DNA from: Tubulanus polymorphus | Lineage: Eukaryota > Nemertea > Palaeonemertea > Tubulaniformes > Tubulanidae | Length of the DNA: 64,000 nucleotides | Reading direction: 5' to 3' | Assembly (NCBI RefSeq): GCF_964204645.1 | Contig: NC_134028.1 | Span: 12,999,001 to 13,063,000 of the forward strand | In this document: piece after piece, positions 1-10,111 of the stretch | How the letters are laid out: each line of letters begins with the position of its first letter | Position numbering within the stretch: the stretch's first letter is position 1 | Notes under the pieces: generated by a model | What the model was told of the DNA's origin: nothing | Database searches by the model: none | The model's input: the letters and a program-made list of their open reading frames with translations, nothing else | Program-made: the position numbers and the translations under genes

Positions 1-705
1 ATCCTTGATTGTATTGAGTTTGAATTATACTTGAAATATTTTCATCAGTTACTGTATCATATTCAAAACATATATTCGATAATTTATATCCCATATCTTT
101 AACTACACTTGATAGCACAGTTTCATAAACAGGAGCAAATGTTATTTCGAATATAATATCTTCTTGTATTGCATATTTATATAAAGGCGCATTATTATTT
201 ATCAATTCAAAATCTAATGGAATTTGATATTTGCTTCCATAAATCTTTTTTAATCAAATTATCTGTAGCATTAGTTACTACTGCATTATTAGCTTCTGAT
301 CTTAATTTATTATGGTTTTCTGATTGGATGCCTTGAAATATCATATTATTTCTATGTTCTTTAGTTAACCATACATCTTTATAATGCATAAATAAATTAT
401 AATCATCTAATGAGAAAACTGTTTCTGGTCCAATCTTTATAGTTAATTTTTTAATCAAATATCTTCCAACATTATCAACAACATAATTGTTATGATGACA
501 AGTTACTTTTATATCAGCTGATAAATAAATTAATACTATTTGGAACATAAAAGGTATTTTGTATTAATCTCGGGATTCTAACATATTAAGTTTCATCAGG
601 ATTAATATTAGAAGGATTATGAGTAATTATATGATGAGATCTCTCTGCTTTAATAGCATTAGATATTCTAGAATTCTTAGAAGGACATATATAACTCCCA
701 CTCAT
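1..705 (-). pseudogene. Major capsid protein (double jelly-roll), partial, element A
   Basis: The start codon lies at 703-705 and the gene runs off the left edge. The open part (207-548) contains the block around KKLTIKIGPETVFSLDDYNL, which is nearly identical to the capsid genes at 19906 and 51106. The region 549-705 encodes the N-terminus but in a different frame, and the reading also shifts just before 207, so it is broken by at least two indels. By family it would form the icosahedral shell of the virus-like element. Identification rests on similarity to the intact copies in this window and on my recollection of Polinton capsid sequences. Confidence 0.75.
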
Positions 706-725
706 TTATTTTACAAAAAAATTAA

Positions 726-1060
726 TTATTTATTTTTTATCATATTCACTAACCCAAAAATAATAGCACTTACAACTGTAATTAAAAATAAAATAATATG
801 TTCTGCAGCAAAGTTAAGAATATTCCCAGCAGATTTTAATATAAAACCAACAATCGATGCTATAATTCCGGGTAAAGCTGCAGCAGATTTTTTAGATAGT
901 TCCCATAGATAATTTGCTAACTTTTTAAATCCATCATTAACTTTATCCTGTATAGAATTATTATTTGGTGGTGTATCAGGTGGTTTAGGATTTGGTGTAG
1001 ATTTCAGTGAATTTGTATTAATTGCATTAATATTTTCTTGTTTTAAATTATCATTGAATT
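726..1060 (-). pseudogene. Coiled-coil membrane protein, C-terminal remnant, element A
   Basis: The stop codon is at 726-728. The segment matches the last ~110 residues of the coiled-coil/membrane proteins at 18800-19885 and 50579-51085: a proline-rich stretch (KPPDTPP type), a short helix (KLANYLWELSKKSAAALPG) and two hydrophobic segments. Everything upstream of about residue 250 of the full-length protein is missing, and the sequence joins directly to the 430-codon protein remnant near 1060. This is an internal deletion relative to B and C. No function can be assigned beyond probable membrane or virion component. Confidence 0.6.
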
Positions 1061-1064
1061 ACGG

Positions 1065-1746
1065 TTATTGATTGAAATTCAATGTTTCTAAATCCTTAGT
1101 TTCTATTTTACCATAACCTAATTTATTATTATAGATATTACAAAAAGTATTAGATGGTATCGGAAGTGTACAATATGCTGCAACATTTTCAGGGCAAGGA
1201 AGTGATCTTATTGTTCCAAGTTTTGTTCTAAAATCAGAATGATTTATATCTATATTAAATTCATTACAAATTTTTATAAAACTTTGATGAATTAATATCA
1301 TTATCTAATTCTTTAGAATATCTAGATCCTGGCAAAGGAGTCTCTAATTCATTTAATATTAATCTTATTTGAAAATAAGTATGGAATCTAAATAAACTTT
1401 GAATTAATTTATATTTAGAATTATTCAAGTGATCATTCCAACTAATTCCACAACCTGTTGTTGCACAATAAACAGCAAAATTTAATTGGTTCTGCCATTA
1501 CTTTATATTAGATTTTAATAACCATTGTTTTTCATCTTTCAATTTTTTAAAATTAATCAAATATACATGAAATATATTTTCCATCTTTGCATTAAAATTA
1601 TTAGTTTCGGTAACATATATATCTAAATTAATTAAAGAATTTAAAACTTCATTTCTATATGAAATGTCTTTATTAAAATCTATTGCTGGAATATTATATT
1701 TAATTGATTTATTATATCGGAAAGCTTTTGCAAAACTATCTACCAT
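1065..1746 (-). pseudogene. Conserved ~430-codon Polinton protein, remnant, element A
   Basis: The start is ATG at 1744-1746, and the first 80 codons are open (1498-1746). The sequence matches the proteins at 13863, 17297 and 48291 (KAFRYNKSIKYNIPAIDFNK). Frame changes near 1500 and 1301 break the rest, and the C-terminal half is deleted. The family is conserved among the three elements and I recall similar uncharacterised proteins in marine invertebrate genomes. I cannot assign a function. Confidence 0.6.
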
Positions 1747-1762
1747 TTATATAATAAAAAAA

Positions 1763-2197
1763 TTAATAATTTACTAATTCTTTTAATAATTTATCTTGTT
1801 CTGCAACTGTTATATTACCATTTAAACTCATTATATAATCAAATGTATTTTTTAATTTATTAATTTCTTTTATATTAGATTTTATTTTTTCTTTATTACT
1901 TTTTATATTTAATTTTGAACTTATTCCGGTTAAAACACTTGAACTTAATCCTAACACACCAATTGATATAGCTAAAGGTGTTAATGGTGAGAATATTGCT
2001 AGAAATGTTATAACAGAACTAATTGTAACTGAACCACTAGTAATAAAATAATATATAATTTTACTTTTTAAATATTTTTTCTTTTTAACTTTAAAATCAT
2101 TTTCAAATTTTAATATTTGTTTTTCCAAATATATTTTTAATTCAGTTTTATTTATATCATGAGGAATAATATCAATATTATCAACTTTATCATCCAT
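1763..2197 (-). CDS. 144-aa Polinton membrane protein
   Basis: This open frame is intact in element A. It has a charged N-terminal half with a basic patch (KVKKKKYLKSK, around residues 36-46), then two hydrophobic segments (about 49-68 and 72-92, the latter rich in small residues and ending SSSVLTGISS) that would span a membrane as a hairpin. A charged, helical C-terminus follows. It is nearly identical to the 141-aa products at 13421 and 47849. It lies 16 bases downstream of nothing but a T-rich gap, and directly follows the 140-codon gene in the same order as in B and C. Probable virion or membrane protein; the role is unknown. Confidence 0.6.
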   Translation of the reverse strand: MDDKVDNIDIIPHDINKTELKIYLEKQILKFENDFKVKKKKYLKSKIIYYFITSGSVTISSVITFLAIFSPLTPLAISIGVLGLSSSVLTGISSKLNIKSNKEKIKSNIKEINKLKNTFDYIMSLNGNITVAEQDKLLKELVNY

Positions 2198-2216
2198 TTA
2201 TTTAGAAAAGAAATTA

Positions 2217-2376
2217 CTAATTAGTAAATTTATACGCCACAAATATAACAATAACTGTTCCACCTAAAATCCAAATTATTTCATATTTTTGTTGTTCTTT
2301 ACTTGGGGTATAATAATCCGATAATTTAGGTTTATATAGATGTAATTTTTCTTTATTTGTTACTGCGTTATATAAA
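2217..2376 (-). pseudogene. 140-aa Polinton membrane protein, C-terminal half (split by element B)
   Basis: The stop is at 2217-2219. The segment encodes the C-terminal hydrophobic anchor (YEIIWILGGTVIVIFVAYKF) and the preceding YTPS region, as at 12978, 16412 and 47407. Reading stops at 2376, inside the codons for SLYNAV, where element B begins. The N-terminal half is found at 27545-27758, 25 kb away. This split is the clearest proof that B inserted into A. Confidence 0.85.
2371..2376. repeat. Target-site duplication of element B, left copy (TATAAA)
   Basis: TATAAA directly precedes the AGTAATAG terminus of B and recurs at 27539-27544 directly after the right terminus. Intact copies of the target gene (for example around 13245) contain a single TATAAA at the equivalent place. 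Six base pairs is the duplication length known for Polinton/Maverick integration. Confidence 0.9.
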
Positions 2377-2642
2377 AGTAATAGCGGTAATAGGCTTTCA
2401 AGCCAAAGGTCGAATGGTCGAGCTCGTAAAAATGAAAAACATGAAAATAATTACAATTTCTACTTGAATTACTCGCGAAACTCATAAAAATGAAATATAA
2501 ATTCTCACACACTCGAATATATTTTTCATTTTTATGAGTTTCACTCCTAATTCAAGTAGAAATTGTAATTATTTTCATGTTTTTCATTTTTACTCACCCG
2601 CCCGTTCAACCTTTAACCTGAAAGCCTATTACCCCTATTACT
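2377..2642. repeat. Terminal near-palindrome of element B, left
   Basis: Both ends of this 266-bp unit read AGTAATAG(C/G)GGTAATAGGCTTTCA inward, and the arms pair almost throughout. Two clusters of mismatch are present: near 2410-2426 (TCGAATGGTCGAGCTCG) opposite GAACGGGCGGGTGAG, and ACTCGCG opposite AGGAGTG. The same mismatched versions occur in the same arms of the right-hand palindrome (27277-27538), so the asymmetry is conserved. Confidence 0.88.
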
Positions 2643-2860
2643 CTTAAAATAATCATATACATGAATAACATTTAAATTGACAGATTATTCAATATAAAAG
2701 TGTAAGCTCTTATAGAATAGATATATAGATATATTTACAACATTATTTCAATAATTATATTTGTATGAGTTAGATTTTAAACATTAAAAGTGTTAGTAAA
2801 GTGTGATTGAAATAATACATGATATAAATCATTGAACTTCTAAAATCAATTTTAAAAAAA
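2377..2860. repeat. Left terminal inverted repeat of element B
   Basis: The sequence matches the reverse complement of 27060-27538 along almost its whole length. The inner 220 bases (2643-2860) are unique AT-rich sequence ending in an A-run 15 bases before the PolB start. The outer 266 bases form the palindrome described separately. Confidence 0.9.
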
Positions 2861-2874
2861 AATTTAGTATTAAA

Positions 2875-5800
2875 ATGGAAGCAAATAAGTACTACTGTCC
2901 AACATGTAGTATCAATATAGATAAATCCCAAAAAGCAAGACACAATAAAACTAAAACACATTTAGAGAATAAATTGAAACTAGAATATAAAGATGATATA
3001 TTAGAAACTAAATTAGATGAATTAAAGAATGAAAAAGAAACATACAAATGTGATACATGTAATCAATCATTCAGTGATAAAAGCTTTTATGAAGAACATT
3101 TAAAATCTAAAAGTCATATTAGAAATAAGAAAAATGATATTTTAGGTGAAGATTATTTTGATAAAGATAATGATAAGAAACAGAAGACAATTAAAAGCAT
3201 AAAAAAAAAAAAAACAATATAAGACCATACATGGAAGATGTAAGAAATTATATTAATTCATTAGATAATAAAAAAGATATAGAGATAACCGAAGCATTTA
3301 AAAGTGATATTGGTCCAGCAGATATTGAGTTTAAATTTCATAAAGGAAAAACATTAGAAGAAAAGTAAAAAAATTTAGAAAATATGAAAGAAATAATAAA
3401 AATAATAACTGATGTTGAATATCCTAAAATTAGTATATCTTCTAAAGTTAAATTCATAAAATCTGAAGATAAACCAATATATAATATAAATTCTCATTCA
3501 CAACATATTATATCTAAACAACATATAGATAATAAATTAGATAAATGTTATAATGAAGTAAAAACTAAAATAGAAGAGAAATATTTTGAAGGATCTGGTT
3601 TAATATTTGTTGAAATAATATTTATGACTTTGCATGTGTATAACACAAAATATAATAAGTTAACTAAATCAAAACCAATAGATGAAAATAATGTATCATA
3701 TTATAAAGAACCAGATATTGAAGCATCGAGTTATATTAAACTACCATTTAAAACTAATGCTGTAATAAATGTACAAAATTTTGATGATAAATGTTTTCTA
3801 TGGGCTATAATAAGTTGTTTACACCCAGTTGAAGATTATAAACAACATAGTTTTAGATTAACTCATTATAAACATTTTGAAAATAATTATAAGATAGATA
3901 AGTATCCTGTTATAATTAAAAACGTCCCAAAGATAGAATGAGATAATAATTTAAGAATAAATGTATTTGATTTAATCAAATTACCAAATACAAAAGGTAA
4001 CAACATAAAACATTATACATTAGAACCTTTATACCTATCAAAAGATTATGATTCAAACGATGTTATAGATATACTATATTATGAGAATCATTATATGTGG
4101 ATTAAACAAATAGATTTATTCTTTAGAACAGAAAGTGATCACCATAATAAAATATATCTTTGTAGAAAATGTTTACATAGATTCAGTAATGAAAGTACAT
4201 TATTAAATCATAAACAATTATGTGAAAATCATGATTATTGTAAATTAGTTTTACCAAATGAAAAGGATAAAATATTAGAATTCAAAAAATATGATTACAA
4301 AAATAAAGTTCCATTTGTTATATATGGAGATTTTGAATCATTAAATAAAGAACTAACTGACAAAGATAGAAAAGAAATATATTATAAAAGAAAGAAATTA
4401 AATTCTAATGAAAATGATTATTCTGAAGAACCACCAAAAACAAATACTATTAAAAAGATTCATCAATCAGCTGCTGCTTTCGGGTTATATATAAAATCTG
4501 ATTATCCAGAACTAATTGAAAGTGAATATTATGATTATAGAGATGAAAATGTTATCAATCATTTTTGTGACTTATTAATTGAATATGAAATAAGATTTAG
4601 TAAATTATTGAATACAAATATAGAAATTATAATGACAGAAGAAGATAAAGAAGCATTTGAGTTTGCAGATAAATGCAATTATTGTGAAAAGATATCTAAT
4701 TATAAAGATAAAAAAGTAAGAGACCATGATCATTTGAACGGAAAGTTTAGAGGCGCTGCACATGAGAATTGTAACTTACAAGCTAAGAAAATAAATTTTG
4801 TACCAGTTATATTTTATAATCTATCAGGATATGATGCACATTTATTCATCAAACAGTTATGCCATAAAATAGAAGAAATTAATAATGAAATAGAAAGATC
4901 AAATTCAAATAGATCAAAAGATAAAATACCAACTTATAAATTTAAAATGTTAGCTAAAACATCTGAGAATTATGTATCATTCCAATTTGGGTGTTTAAGA
5001 TTTATAGATTCATATAGATTTTTAAATAGTTCATTAGATAATTTATCAAAATCATTAGTTGATGATGAATTAAAAATATTAAAACAACACTACCCAAATA
5101 ATGATGATTTTCAATTAATGAGATATAAAGGAGCAATTCCATATTCTTTCTATAAAAATCATAATGATTTTAACTGAATTATTGAAAGAACAATTCTATG
5201 ATGAATTAAAAAATGAATATGTTAAAGATGAAGTATATAATAGAACATTGAATATTTGGAATCATTTCAAAATAGAAAATCATGGGCAATTAGTAGATTT
5301 ATATTTAAAATCAGATGTATTATTATTAACCGATATATTCGAAAGGTTTAGAGATGTAAACCTAAAATATTTCAATATTGATCCTTGTCATTGTTATTCT
5401 AGCCCAGGTTTAACATGGGATTGTGGATTAAAATTTACAGATATAAAAATGGATTTGTTAACAAATATAGATCAATTACTATTATTTGAAAAATCTATAA
5501 GAGGAGGTGTTTCAGGTGTATTAGGGGATAGATATTCCAATGTAAATGATAACCCTGGATATAAGTTATTATATATAGATGCAAATAATTTGTATGGTTG
5601 GGCAATGATGGAACCACAACCTTATGGAGTATTTGAAATAAGTGAAGTTTCACAACATGAAAATAATGATAAATTTGATTGGAAGAAAAGAATTCTAGAT
5701 ATTGCAGATGATTCAGATACTGGTTACTTCTTTGTTGTAGATTTAGAATATCCTGAACATATTAAATTTAAATCTAGAAATCTAGCATACTGTCCCGAAC

Positions 5801-7501
5801 ATAAAACAGTAACTCGTGAAGAATTATCAAATTACCAAAAAAGAATTAAACCTGAAAATCATATTCATACAGAAAAGTTAATGGTAACTCAAGAAGATAA
5901 ATATAATTATGTAGTACATTATAGAATGTTAAAGTTTTATTTGAATCAAGAGATGGTTCTAAAAAAAGTACATATCAACTTATCAAAATCATTAGTTGAT
6001 GATGAATTAAAAATATTAAAGCAACACTACCCAAATAATGATGATTTTCAATTAATGAGATATAAAGGCGCAATTCCATATTCATTTTATAAATCACATA
6101 ATGATTTTAATATAACTGAATTATTAAAAGAACAATTCTATGATGAATTAAAAAATGAATATGTTAAAGATGAAGTATATAATAGAACATTGAATATTTG
6201 GAATCATTTCAAAATAGAAAATCATGGACAATTAGTAGATTTATATCTAAAATAATGATAAATTTGATTGGAAGAAAAGAATCCTCGATATTGCAGATGA
6301 TTCAGATACTGGGTACTTCTTTGTTGTAGATTTAGAATATCCTGAACATATTAAATTTAAATCTAGAAATCTAGCTTACTGTCCCGAACATAAAACTGTA
6401 ACTCATGAAGAATTATCAAATTATCAAAAAAGAATTAAACCCGAAAATCATATTCATACAGAAAAGTTAATGGTAACTCAAGAAGATAAATATAATTATG
6501 TAGTACATTATAGAATGTTAAAGTTTTATTTGAGTCAAGGAATGATTCTAATAAAAGTACATAGATATATTTCATTTAGTCAATCTAAGTGGTTAGAAAA
6601 ATATATAGATTTTAACACCAAACAGAGAACTGAAGCTAAAACTGATTTCGAAAAAGATTTCTCCAAACTAATGAATAATGCATTCTATGGTTAGACTTGT
6701 GAAAATATTAGAAATAGAAATGATATTGAGTTAGTTAGTAATGGTAAAAGAATTAGACATTTACAATCATATCCTAAGTTCATTGGTAACAGAATATTTG
6801 ATGAAAATTTAGCTGCAGTTAAGATGAGAAGAACATCAATGAAATTTAATAAACCAATCTATGTTGGCGCTTCAGTTTTAGAATTATCAAAATTACTAAT
6901 GTATGAATTCTATCATAATGTATTACAACCACTTTTTGGAGAAAAACATATAGAAATATTATATTTTGATACAGATTCTTACATATTAAAGATAAAAACT
7001 AATAACATAACTGATGATTTAAAAACATTAAAACATCATTTTGATTTCAGTAACTATCCTAAAAATCATGAATTGTTTAGCAATGATAATAAAAAAGTTC
7101 CTGGTAAATTCAAAGATGAATTAGGTGGTGAAGAAATGATAGAGTTCATTGGTATTCGATCTAAAATGTATTCATATAAAACTAAAGAACATGAAGCTAA
7201 AAAGTTAAAAGGAATAACAAAAAGTGTAGTGGAAAAGAATATTCATTTCAAAGATTACATCAATTGTATATTCAACGAAGAAGTTAGAAAACATAAGATG
7301 AGATGTTTAAGATCTGAAGATCATGAAATGTTTATTGAAGAAATTGAAAAGATAAGTCTAAACCCTTTTGATGATAAAAGATATATTCTGGATGATGGAA
7401 TTCATACAGTTGCTTATGGTTGTAATTTCGATGAATACTTAAAATTTAAAAGAGAAGAAACAAAAGAGAACGAGATAATGAAAAGAATTCTAACGTGTTA
7501 A
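2875..7501 (+). pseudogene. polB: Protein-primed-type family B DNA polymerase (PolB), element B
   Basis: The N-terminus (2875-3222) has two C2H2-like fingers (CPTC...H, CDTC...H). Next comes a conserved region with CFLWAIISCLHP (about 3790) and a further zinc ribbon (LCRKCLHRF). The exonuclease motif YGDFESL follows, then an endonuclease-VII-like insert (CNYCE...RDHDHLNGKFRG...HENC) and exonuclease motif NLSGYDAHLF. The palm has YIDANNLYGWAM (motif A), DFSKLMNNAFYG (motif B) and YFDTDS (motif C). It replicates the linear element by family analogy. Breaks: frameshift in a long A-run near 3200, stops at 3366 and 3939, frameshift near 5173, an internal duplication after 5975, and a stop straight after motif B (6693). 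No intein is present, unlike the copy in C. Confidence 0.85.
5037..6550 (+). repeat. Internal tandem duplication within PolB of element B
   Basis: The stretch beginning NLSKSLVDDELK at about 5037 restarts at about 5976, inside the codons that should read on to motif B. The second copy repeats 5037-5311, then jumps to sequence equivalent to about 5667-5960, omitting the part with motif A. Both segments are nearly identical to their first copies, so the event is recent relative to the B/C split. It destroys the polymerase. Confidence 0.8.
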
Positions 7502-7530
7502 TCAAATTTTAATAAAAATATGTATTATAA

Positions 7531-7885
7531 ATGGAGAGTAAACAAGCGCACAGTGAGAACAACAAATCATTTCTAGATAGAATAAAAGATACTTCAAATG
7601 TCAAATCAGTAGATTATAAATTTAAGAAGTTAAAAGAATTAATAATCCATAAGAAATATCTAATTACAAATATTGATACAGTTACTAACAAATATGGAGA
7701 TAAATTAGTTATACACTTAGAATATGAAGGATTAAAAGGAAATACATATAAATTCAGAACATATTTACCGGATAGATTTTCATAGATTATCAAGTGAAGA
7801 TTTAGAAGAATTATGTTCTGGAGATTTCTATTTCGTATACAAAGGTAAGAATGAAAAAGGGCATCATGAAATAGATTTCGAATAA
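7531..7885 (+). pseudogene. Short conserved Polinton protein (TKYG...LPDRF type), element B
   Basis: The ATG at 7531 follows PolB closely. The open part (84 codons) contains NKYGDKLVIHLEYEG and a YLPDRF box. An extra T near 7777 shifts the frame, and the conserved end SSEDLEEL...YKGKNEKGHHEIDFE continues in another frame to the stop at 7883-7885. Homologues are the element A copy at 29109 and a minus-strand gene at 55557. I recall similar small proteins in other animal Polintons (KYG...VFLP pattern) but not a demonstrated function; small size and beta-rich pattern would fit a nucleic-acid-binding role, which is only an inference. Confidence 0.55.
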
Positions 7886-7899
7886 AATATGTAAAATAA

Positions 7900-8643
7900 A
7901 TTGCGGAATTAAAAGAATACAGAATATTTGTTGATTCAAGAAGAAAACTTACAAATTATAAATCACATAATTTACTAGTACAATTAGATAGAGAATTCAA
8001 GAATTGTGTAGATTTAAAATTAGTTAATATAAGTTTATGTAATTCTTTTTATAATATATCGGATAAAACTATTGAACATAGAGCCTTTTTAATTTTTGCT
8101 AAAGGTAAAAATGAATGGTCCTATATATATTTAAAACCGCGCTTATATGATTTAGATACATTAGCACAAGAAATTAATAGAAAAGCCTGGCACAAATTAG
8201 GTAGTAGTTCTGAGTTTAGTATTAGATTTTTTAAAAGTGATAGTTCTGATATAATAAAGATAAGGTTGTCTAATAGTGAAGAACATAAATTTATGGTAAA
8301 AAAACCTATAGCTAAACTGTTAGGAATTCTTCCAGATAGATCTTTTAAAAATATTGATGCTGTTACACCAAACTTAATACCTTACACACATTTCTATATT
8401 TATTGCAATTTAATCGATCCTACAAAAACATTCGAAGCAACTAAAGATATAACTTGTAATTCTGGTTTATTAAACATTTTACCATTGAAGAATGTTAAAG
8501 AATTTGGAACGCAAATAAATTATAATTTAACAGAATGTGATTTCAAACCATGCATTCCTCGTTTTAATAATTTTAGATTAGAAATTAGAAATCATAATGG
8601 GCACTTAATTGATTTAAATAATTTCCCGGAATTTATGAATTAG
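7900..8643 (+). pseudogene. Penton-like minor capsid protein, copy 1, element B
   Basis: The reading frame is open from 7900 to 8643, but the start codon is ATT where copy 2 and the element C gene have ATG, and the last ~11 codons are lost by a small deletion near 8626. The N-terminus reads ELKEYRIFVDSRRK. A central block (VDLKLVNISLCNSFYNIS...LKPRLYDLDTLAQEIN) and a C-terminal block (FNNFRLEIRNHNGHLIDLNN) fit what I know of Polinton penton homologues (single jelly-roll; 'pG.Y.l..L...iN' signature). Assignment is by pattern and by position near the other virion genes. No in-frame ATG occurs before about 8290. Confidence 0.45.
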
Positions 8644-8969
8644 TTATAAGATGTAGAGAGTAATTTTTTTCACTATATAAATGAATATAACTGTTGGGCC
8701 GAGTATATGTTTTGGGTTCGATTTTAAACATGGTAAAGAAATGAGAATTAAACTAAATGATGTAATTACTGATATTAAAAGTAAATCATTTAACAATGCA
8801 TCAATGATGAATAAAGAAAATTATAATATAGAAAAAGTAATTGATTTAATTAAATCACCTTTAGAATATTATGAATTAAATGAAGATGGAATTATTGATG
8901 ATATTAAAAACATATTAACCAAAATATCACGATAGGTAGAACACAATATCCGTGTTGACGCGATGAGGA

Positions 8970-10050
8970 GAGAATCCCACAATGATAATAAAAAGTCCGA
9001 AAATGAAAACTTCGAGATAGTAGTTTATTCAACGTTTCGACTATATCCTAATAGTCATCTTCAGGAATAATGAGATACTACAGAAATTATGAGATATATA
9101 TACAATCCAGAGACAAAGAGACTAATTCAAGTAATCAGAGATGATACAAACTAAAGGAAAATTAACGTAGAAACAGTTACACGCTAAAATAGATTAAAGG
9201 GAAGCAAACTAAGGGGTGATTATAAACAACAATAGTGAGTATAAATATAAATGAAACTCAAAGTCAGTAATAAAAAGAAAGACAAACTAAGGGGCACTTA
9301 AATTAAAACAAAGGTGAATACAAGTTAAGTCAGAGACGAAATTGATGAGAGAACAAATAACAAATAATCAAAGGGGAAATCAAGTGTTGAGTTTAACCAG
9401 TTTACAGAGGAATTTTGATATAAGTTTATTATGGGGTGAAAAACCATTATTAAGGTTTACAACGTTGTTCGAATTTTCAATAATTAATGCAGATTCCAAA
9501 ATATGTCTTCTAGTTTTATCGCTGCAAGGGTAAACTAATTCAGCATTAGCAAAATCAAAATTGTGTGAAGTCTGAAAAACATGACTAGCAACTCCGCTTT
9601 CAGGTTTAAAGTTTTTTACATCTAATTTATGCTCTTTTATGCGTTGATTAAGATTCCGACCTGTTTCTCCTATATATACTTTGTCGCAAACTTTACAAGG
9701 TATTTTATAAATTCCACAGTTTAGGGATTCGGTTTTCGGTTTGTTGTTAATCAATATGTTACTAAGTTTATTATTGTATTTAAAGATGAGTTGTTTATTT
9801 AGTGACCGAAGAGAAACTTTAGAATTCTCGAGGAAAGGTACATACGGTACAATGATAGGCTGTTTATCGGTAGCCAACGTAGGAGTTCTAAGGTTGTTAT
9901 TTCTAAAATGCGTAGTACGAGCTTTAAGTAGAGCTTTTTTCAATAGGAAATCGGGGTAGGCAAGTTTTTTGAGAGATTGGTTAATATGGTGAATTTCATC
10001 GGGTAGAAATGAGGGGTCGCAAATTCTCAAAGCGCGAAGAAATAATCCTT
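8970..10050 (-). repeat. Inverted copy of the PLE 3' end
   Basis: This is an essentially identical reverse complement of 11546-12623. It contains the last 216 codons of the retroelement protein on the minus strand (9380-10030), including the whole GIY-YIG domain, and the 3' untranslated region. It joins the sense copy abruptly at about 10051, truncating the 5' end of the coding region. Confidence 0.9.
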
Positions 10051-10111
10051 AGATCGTGCTAAGGAAGACTGTAACTATCAGTTCTACAAATTCCGTCAAT
10101 CTCAAAATTAT

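Larger units (their letters stand above)
1..2376 (-). mobile_element. Element A, left part (decayed Polinton, minus strand)
   Basis: This AT-rich segment carries, on the minus strand, the same late genes as the two other Polinton copies in the window: C-terminal half of a 140-codon protein, a 144-codon membrane protein, remnants of a roughly 430-codon protein, the tail of the coiled-coil membrane protein, and the capsid gene running off the left edge. It stops abruptly at 2376 in mid-gene because element B is inserted there. The same reading resumes at 27539. Compared with B and C it has lost the segment between the 430-codon protein and the coiled-coil gene near 1060. Confidence 0.85.

Noticed and set aside
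619-912. 97-codon plus-strand frame
   Set aside because: Antisense shadow of the coiled-coil membrane protein tail; the same shadow appears opposite 19309-19941.
8928-8985. GCGATGAGGAGAGAATCCC at the left PLE border as a hammerhead core
   Set aside because: Lacks CUGANGA and GAAA in proper spacing; the better candidate is at 12527-12556.
9342-9959. Plus-strand frames inside the PLE inverted copy (9342-9533, 9741-9959)
   Set aside because: Antisense of the retroelement C-terminus; mirrored at 11632-11850 and 12058-12249.
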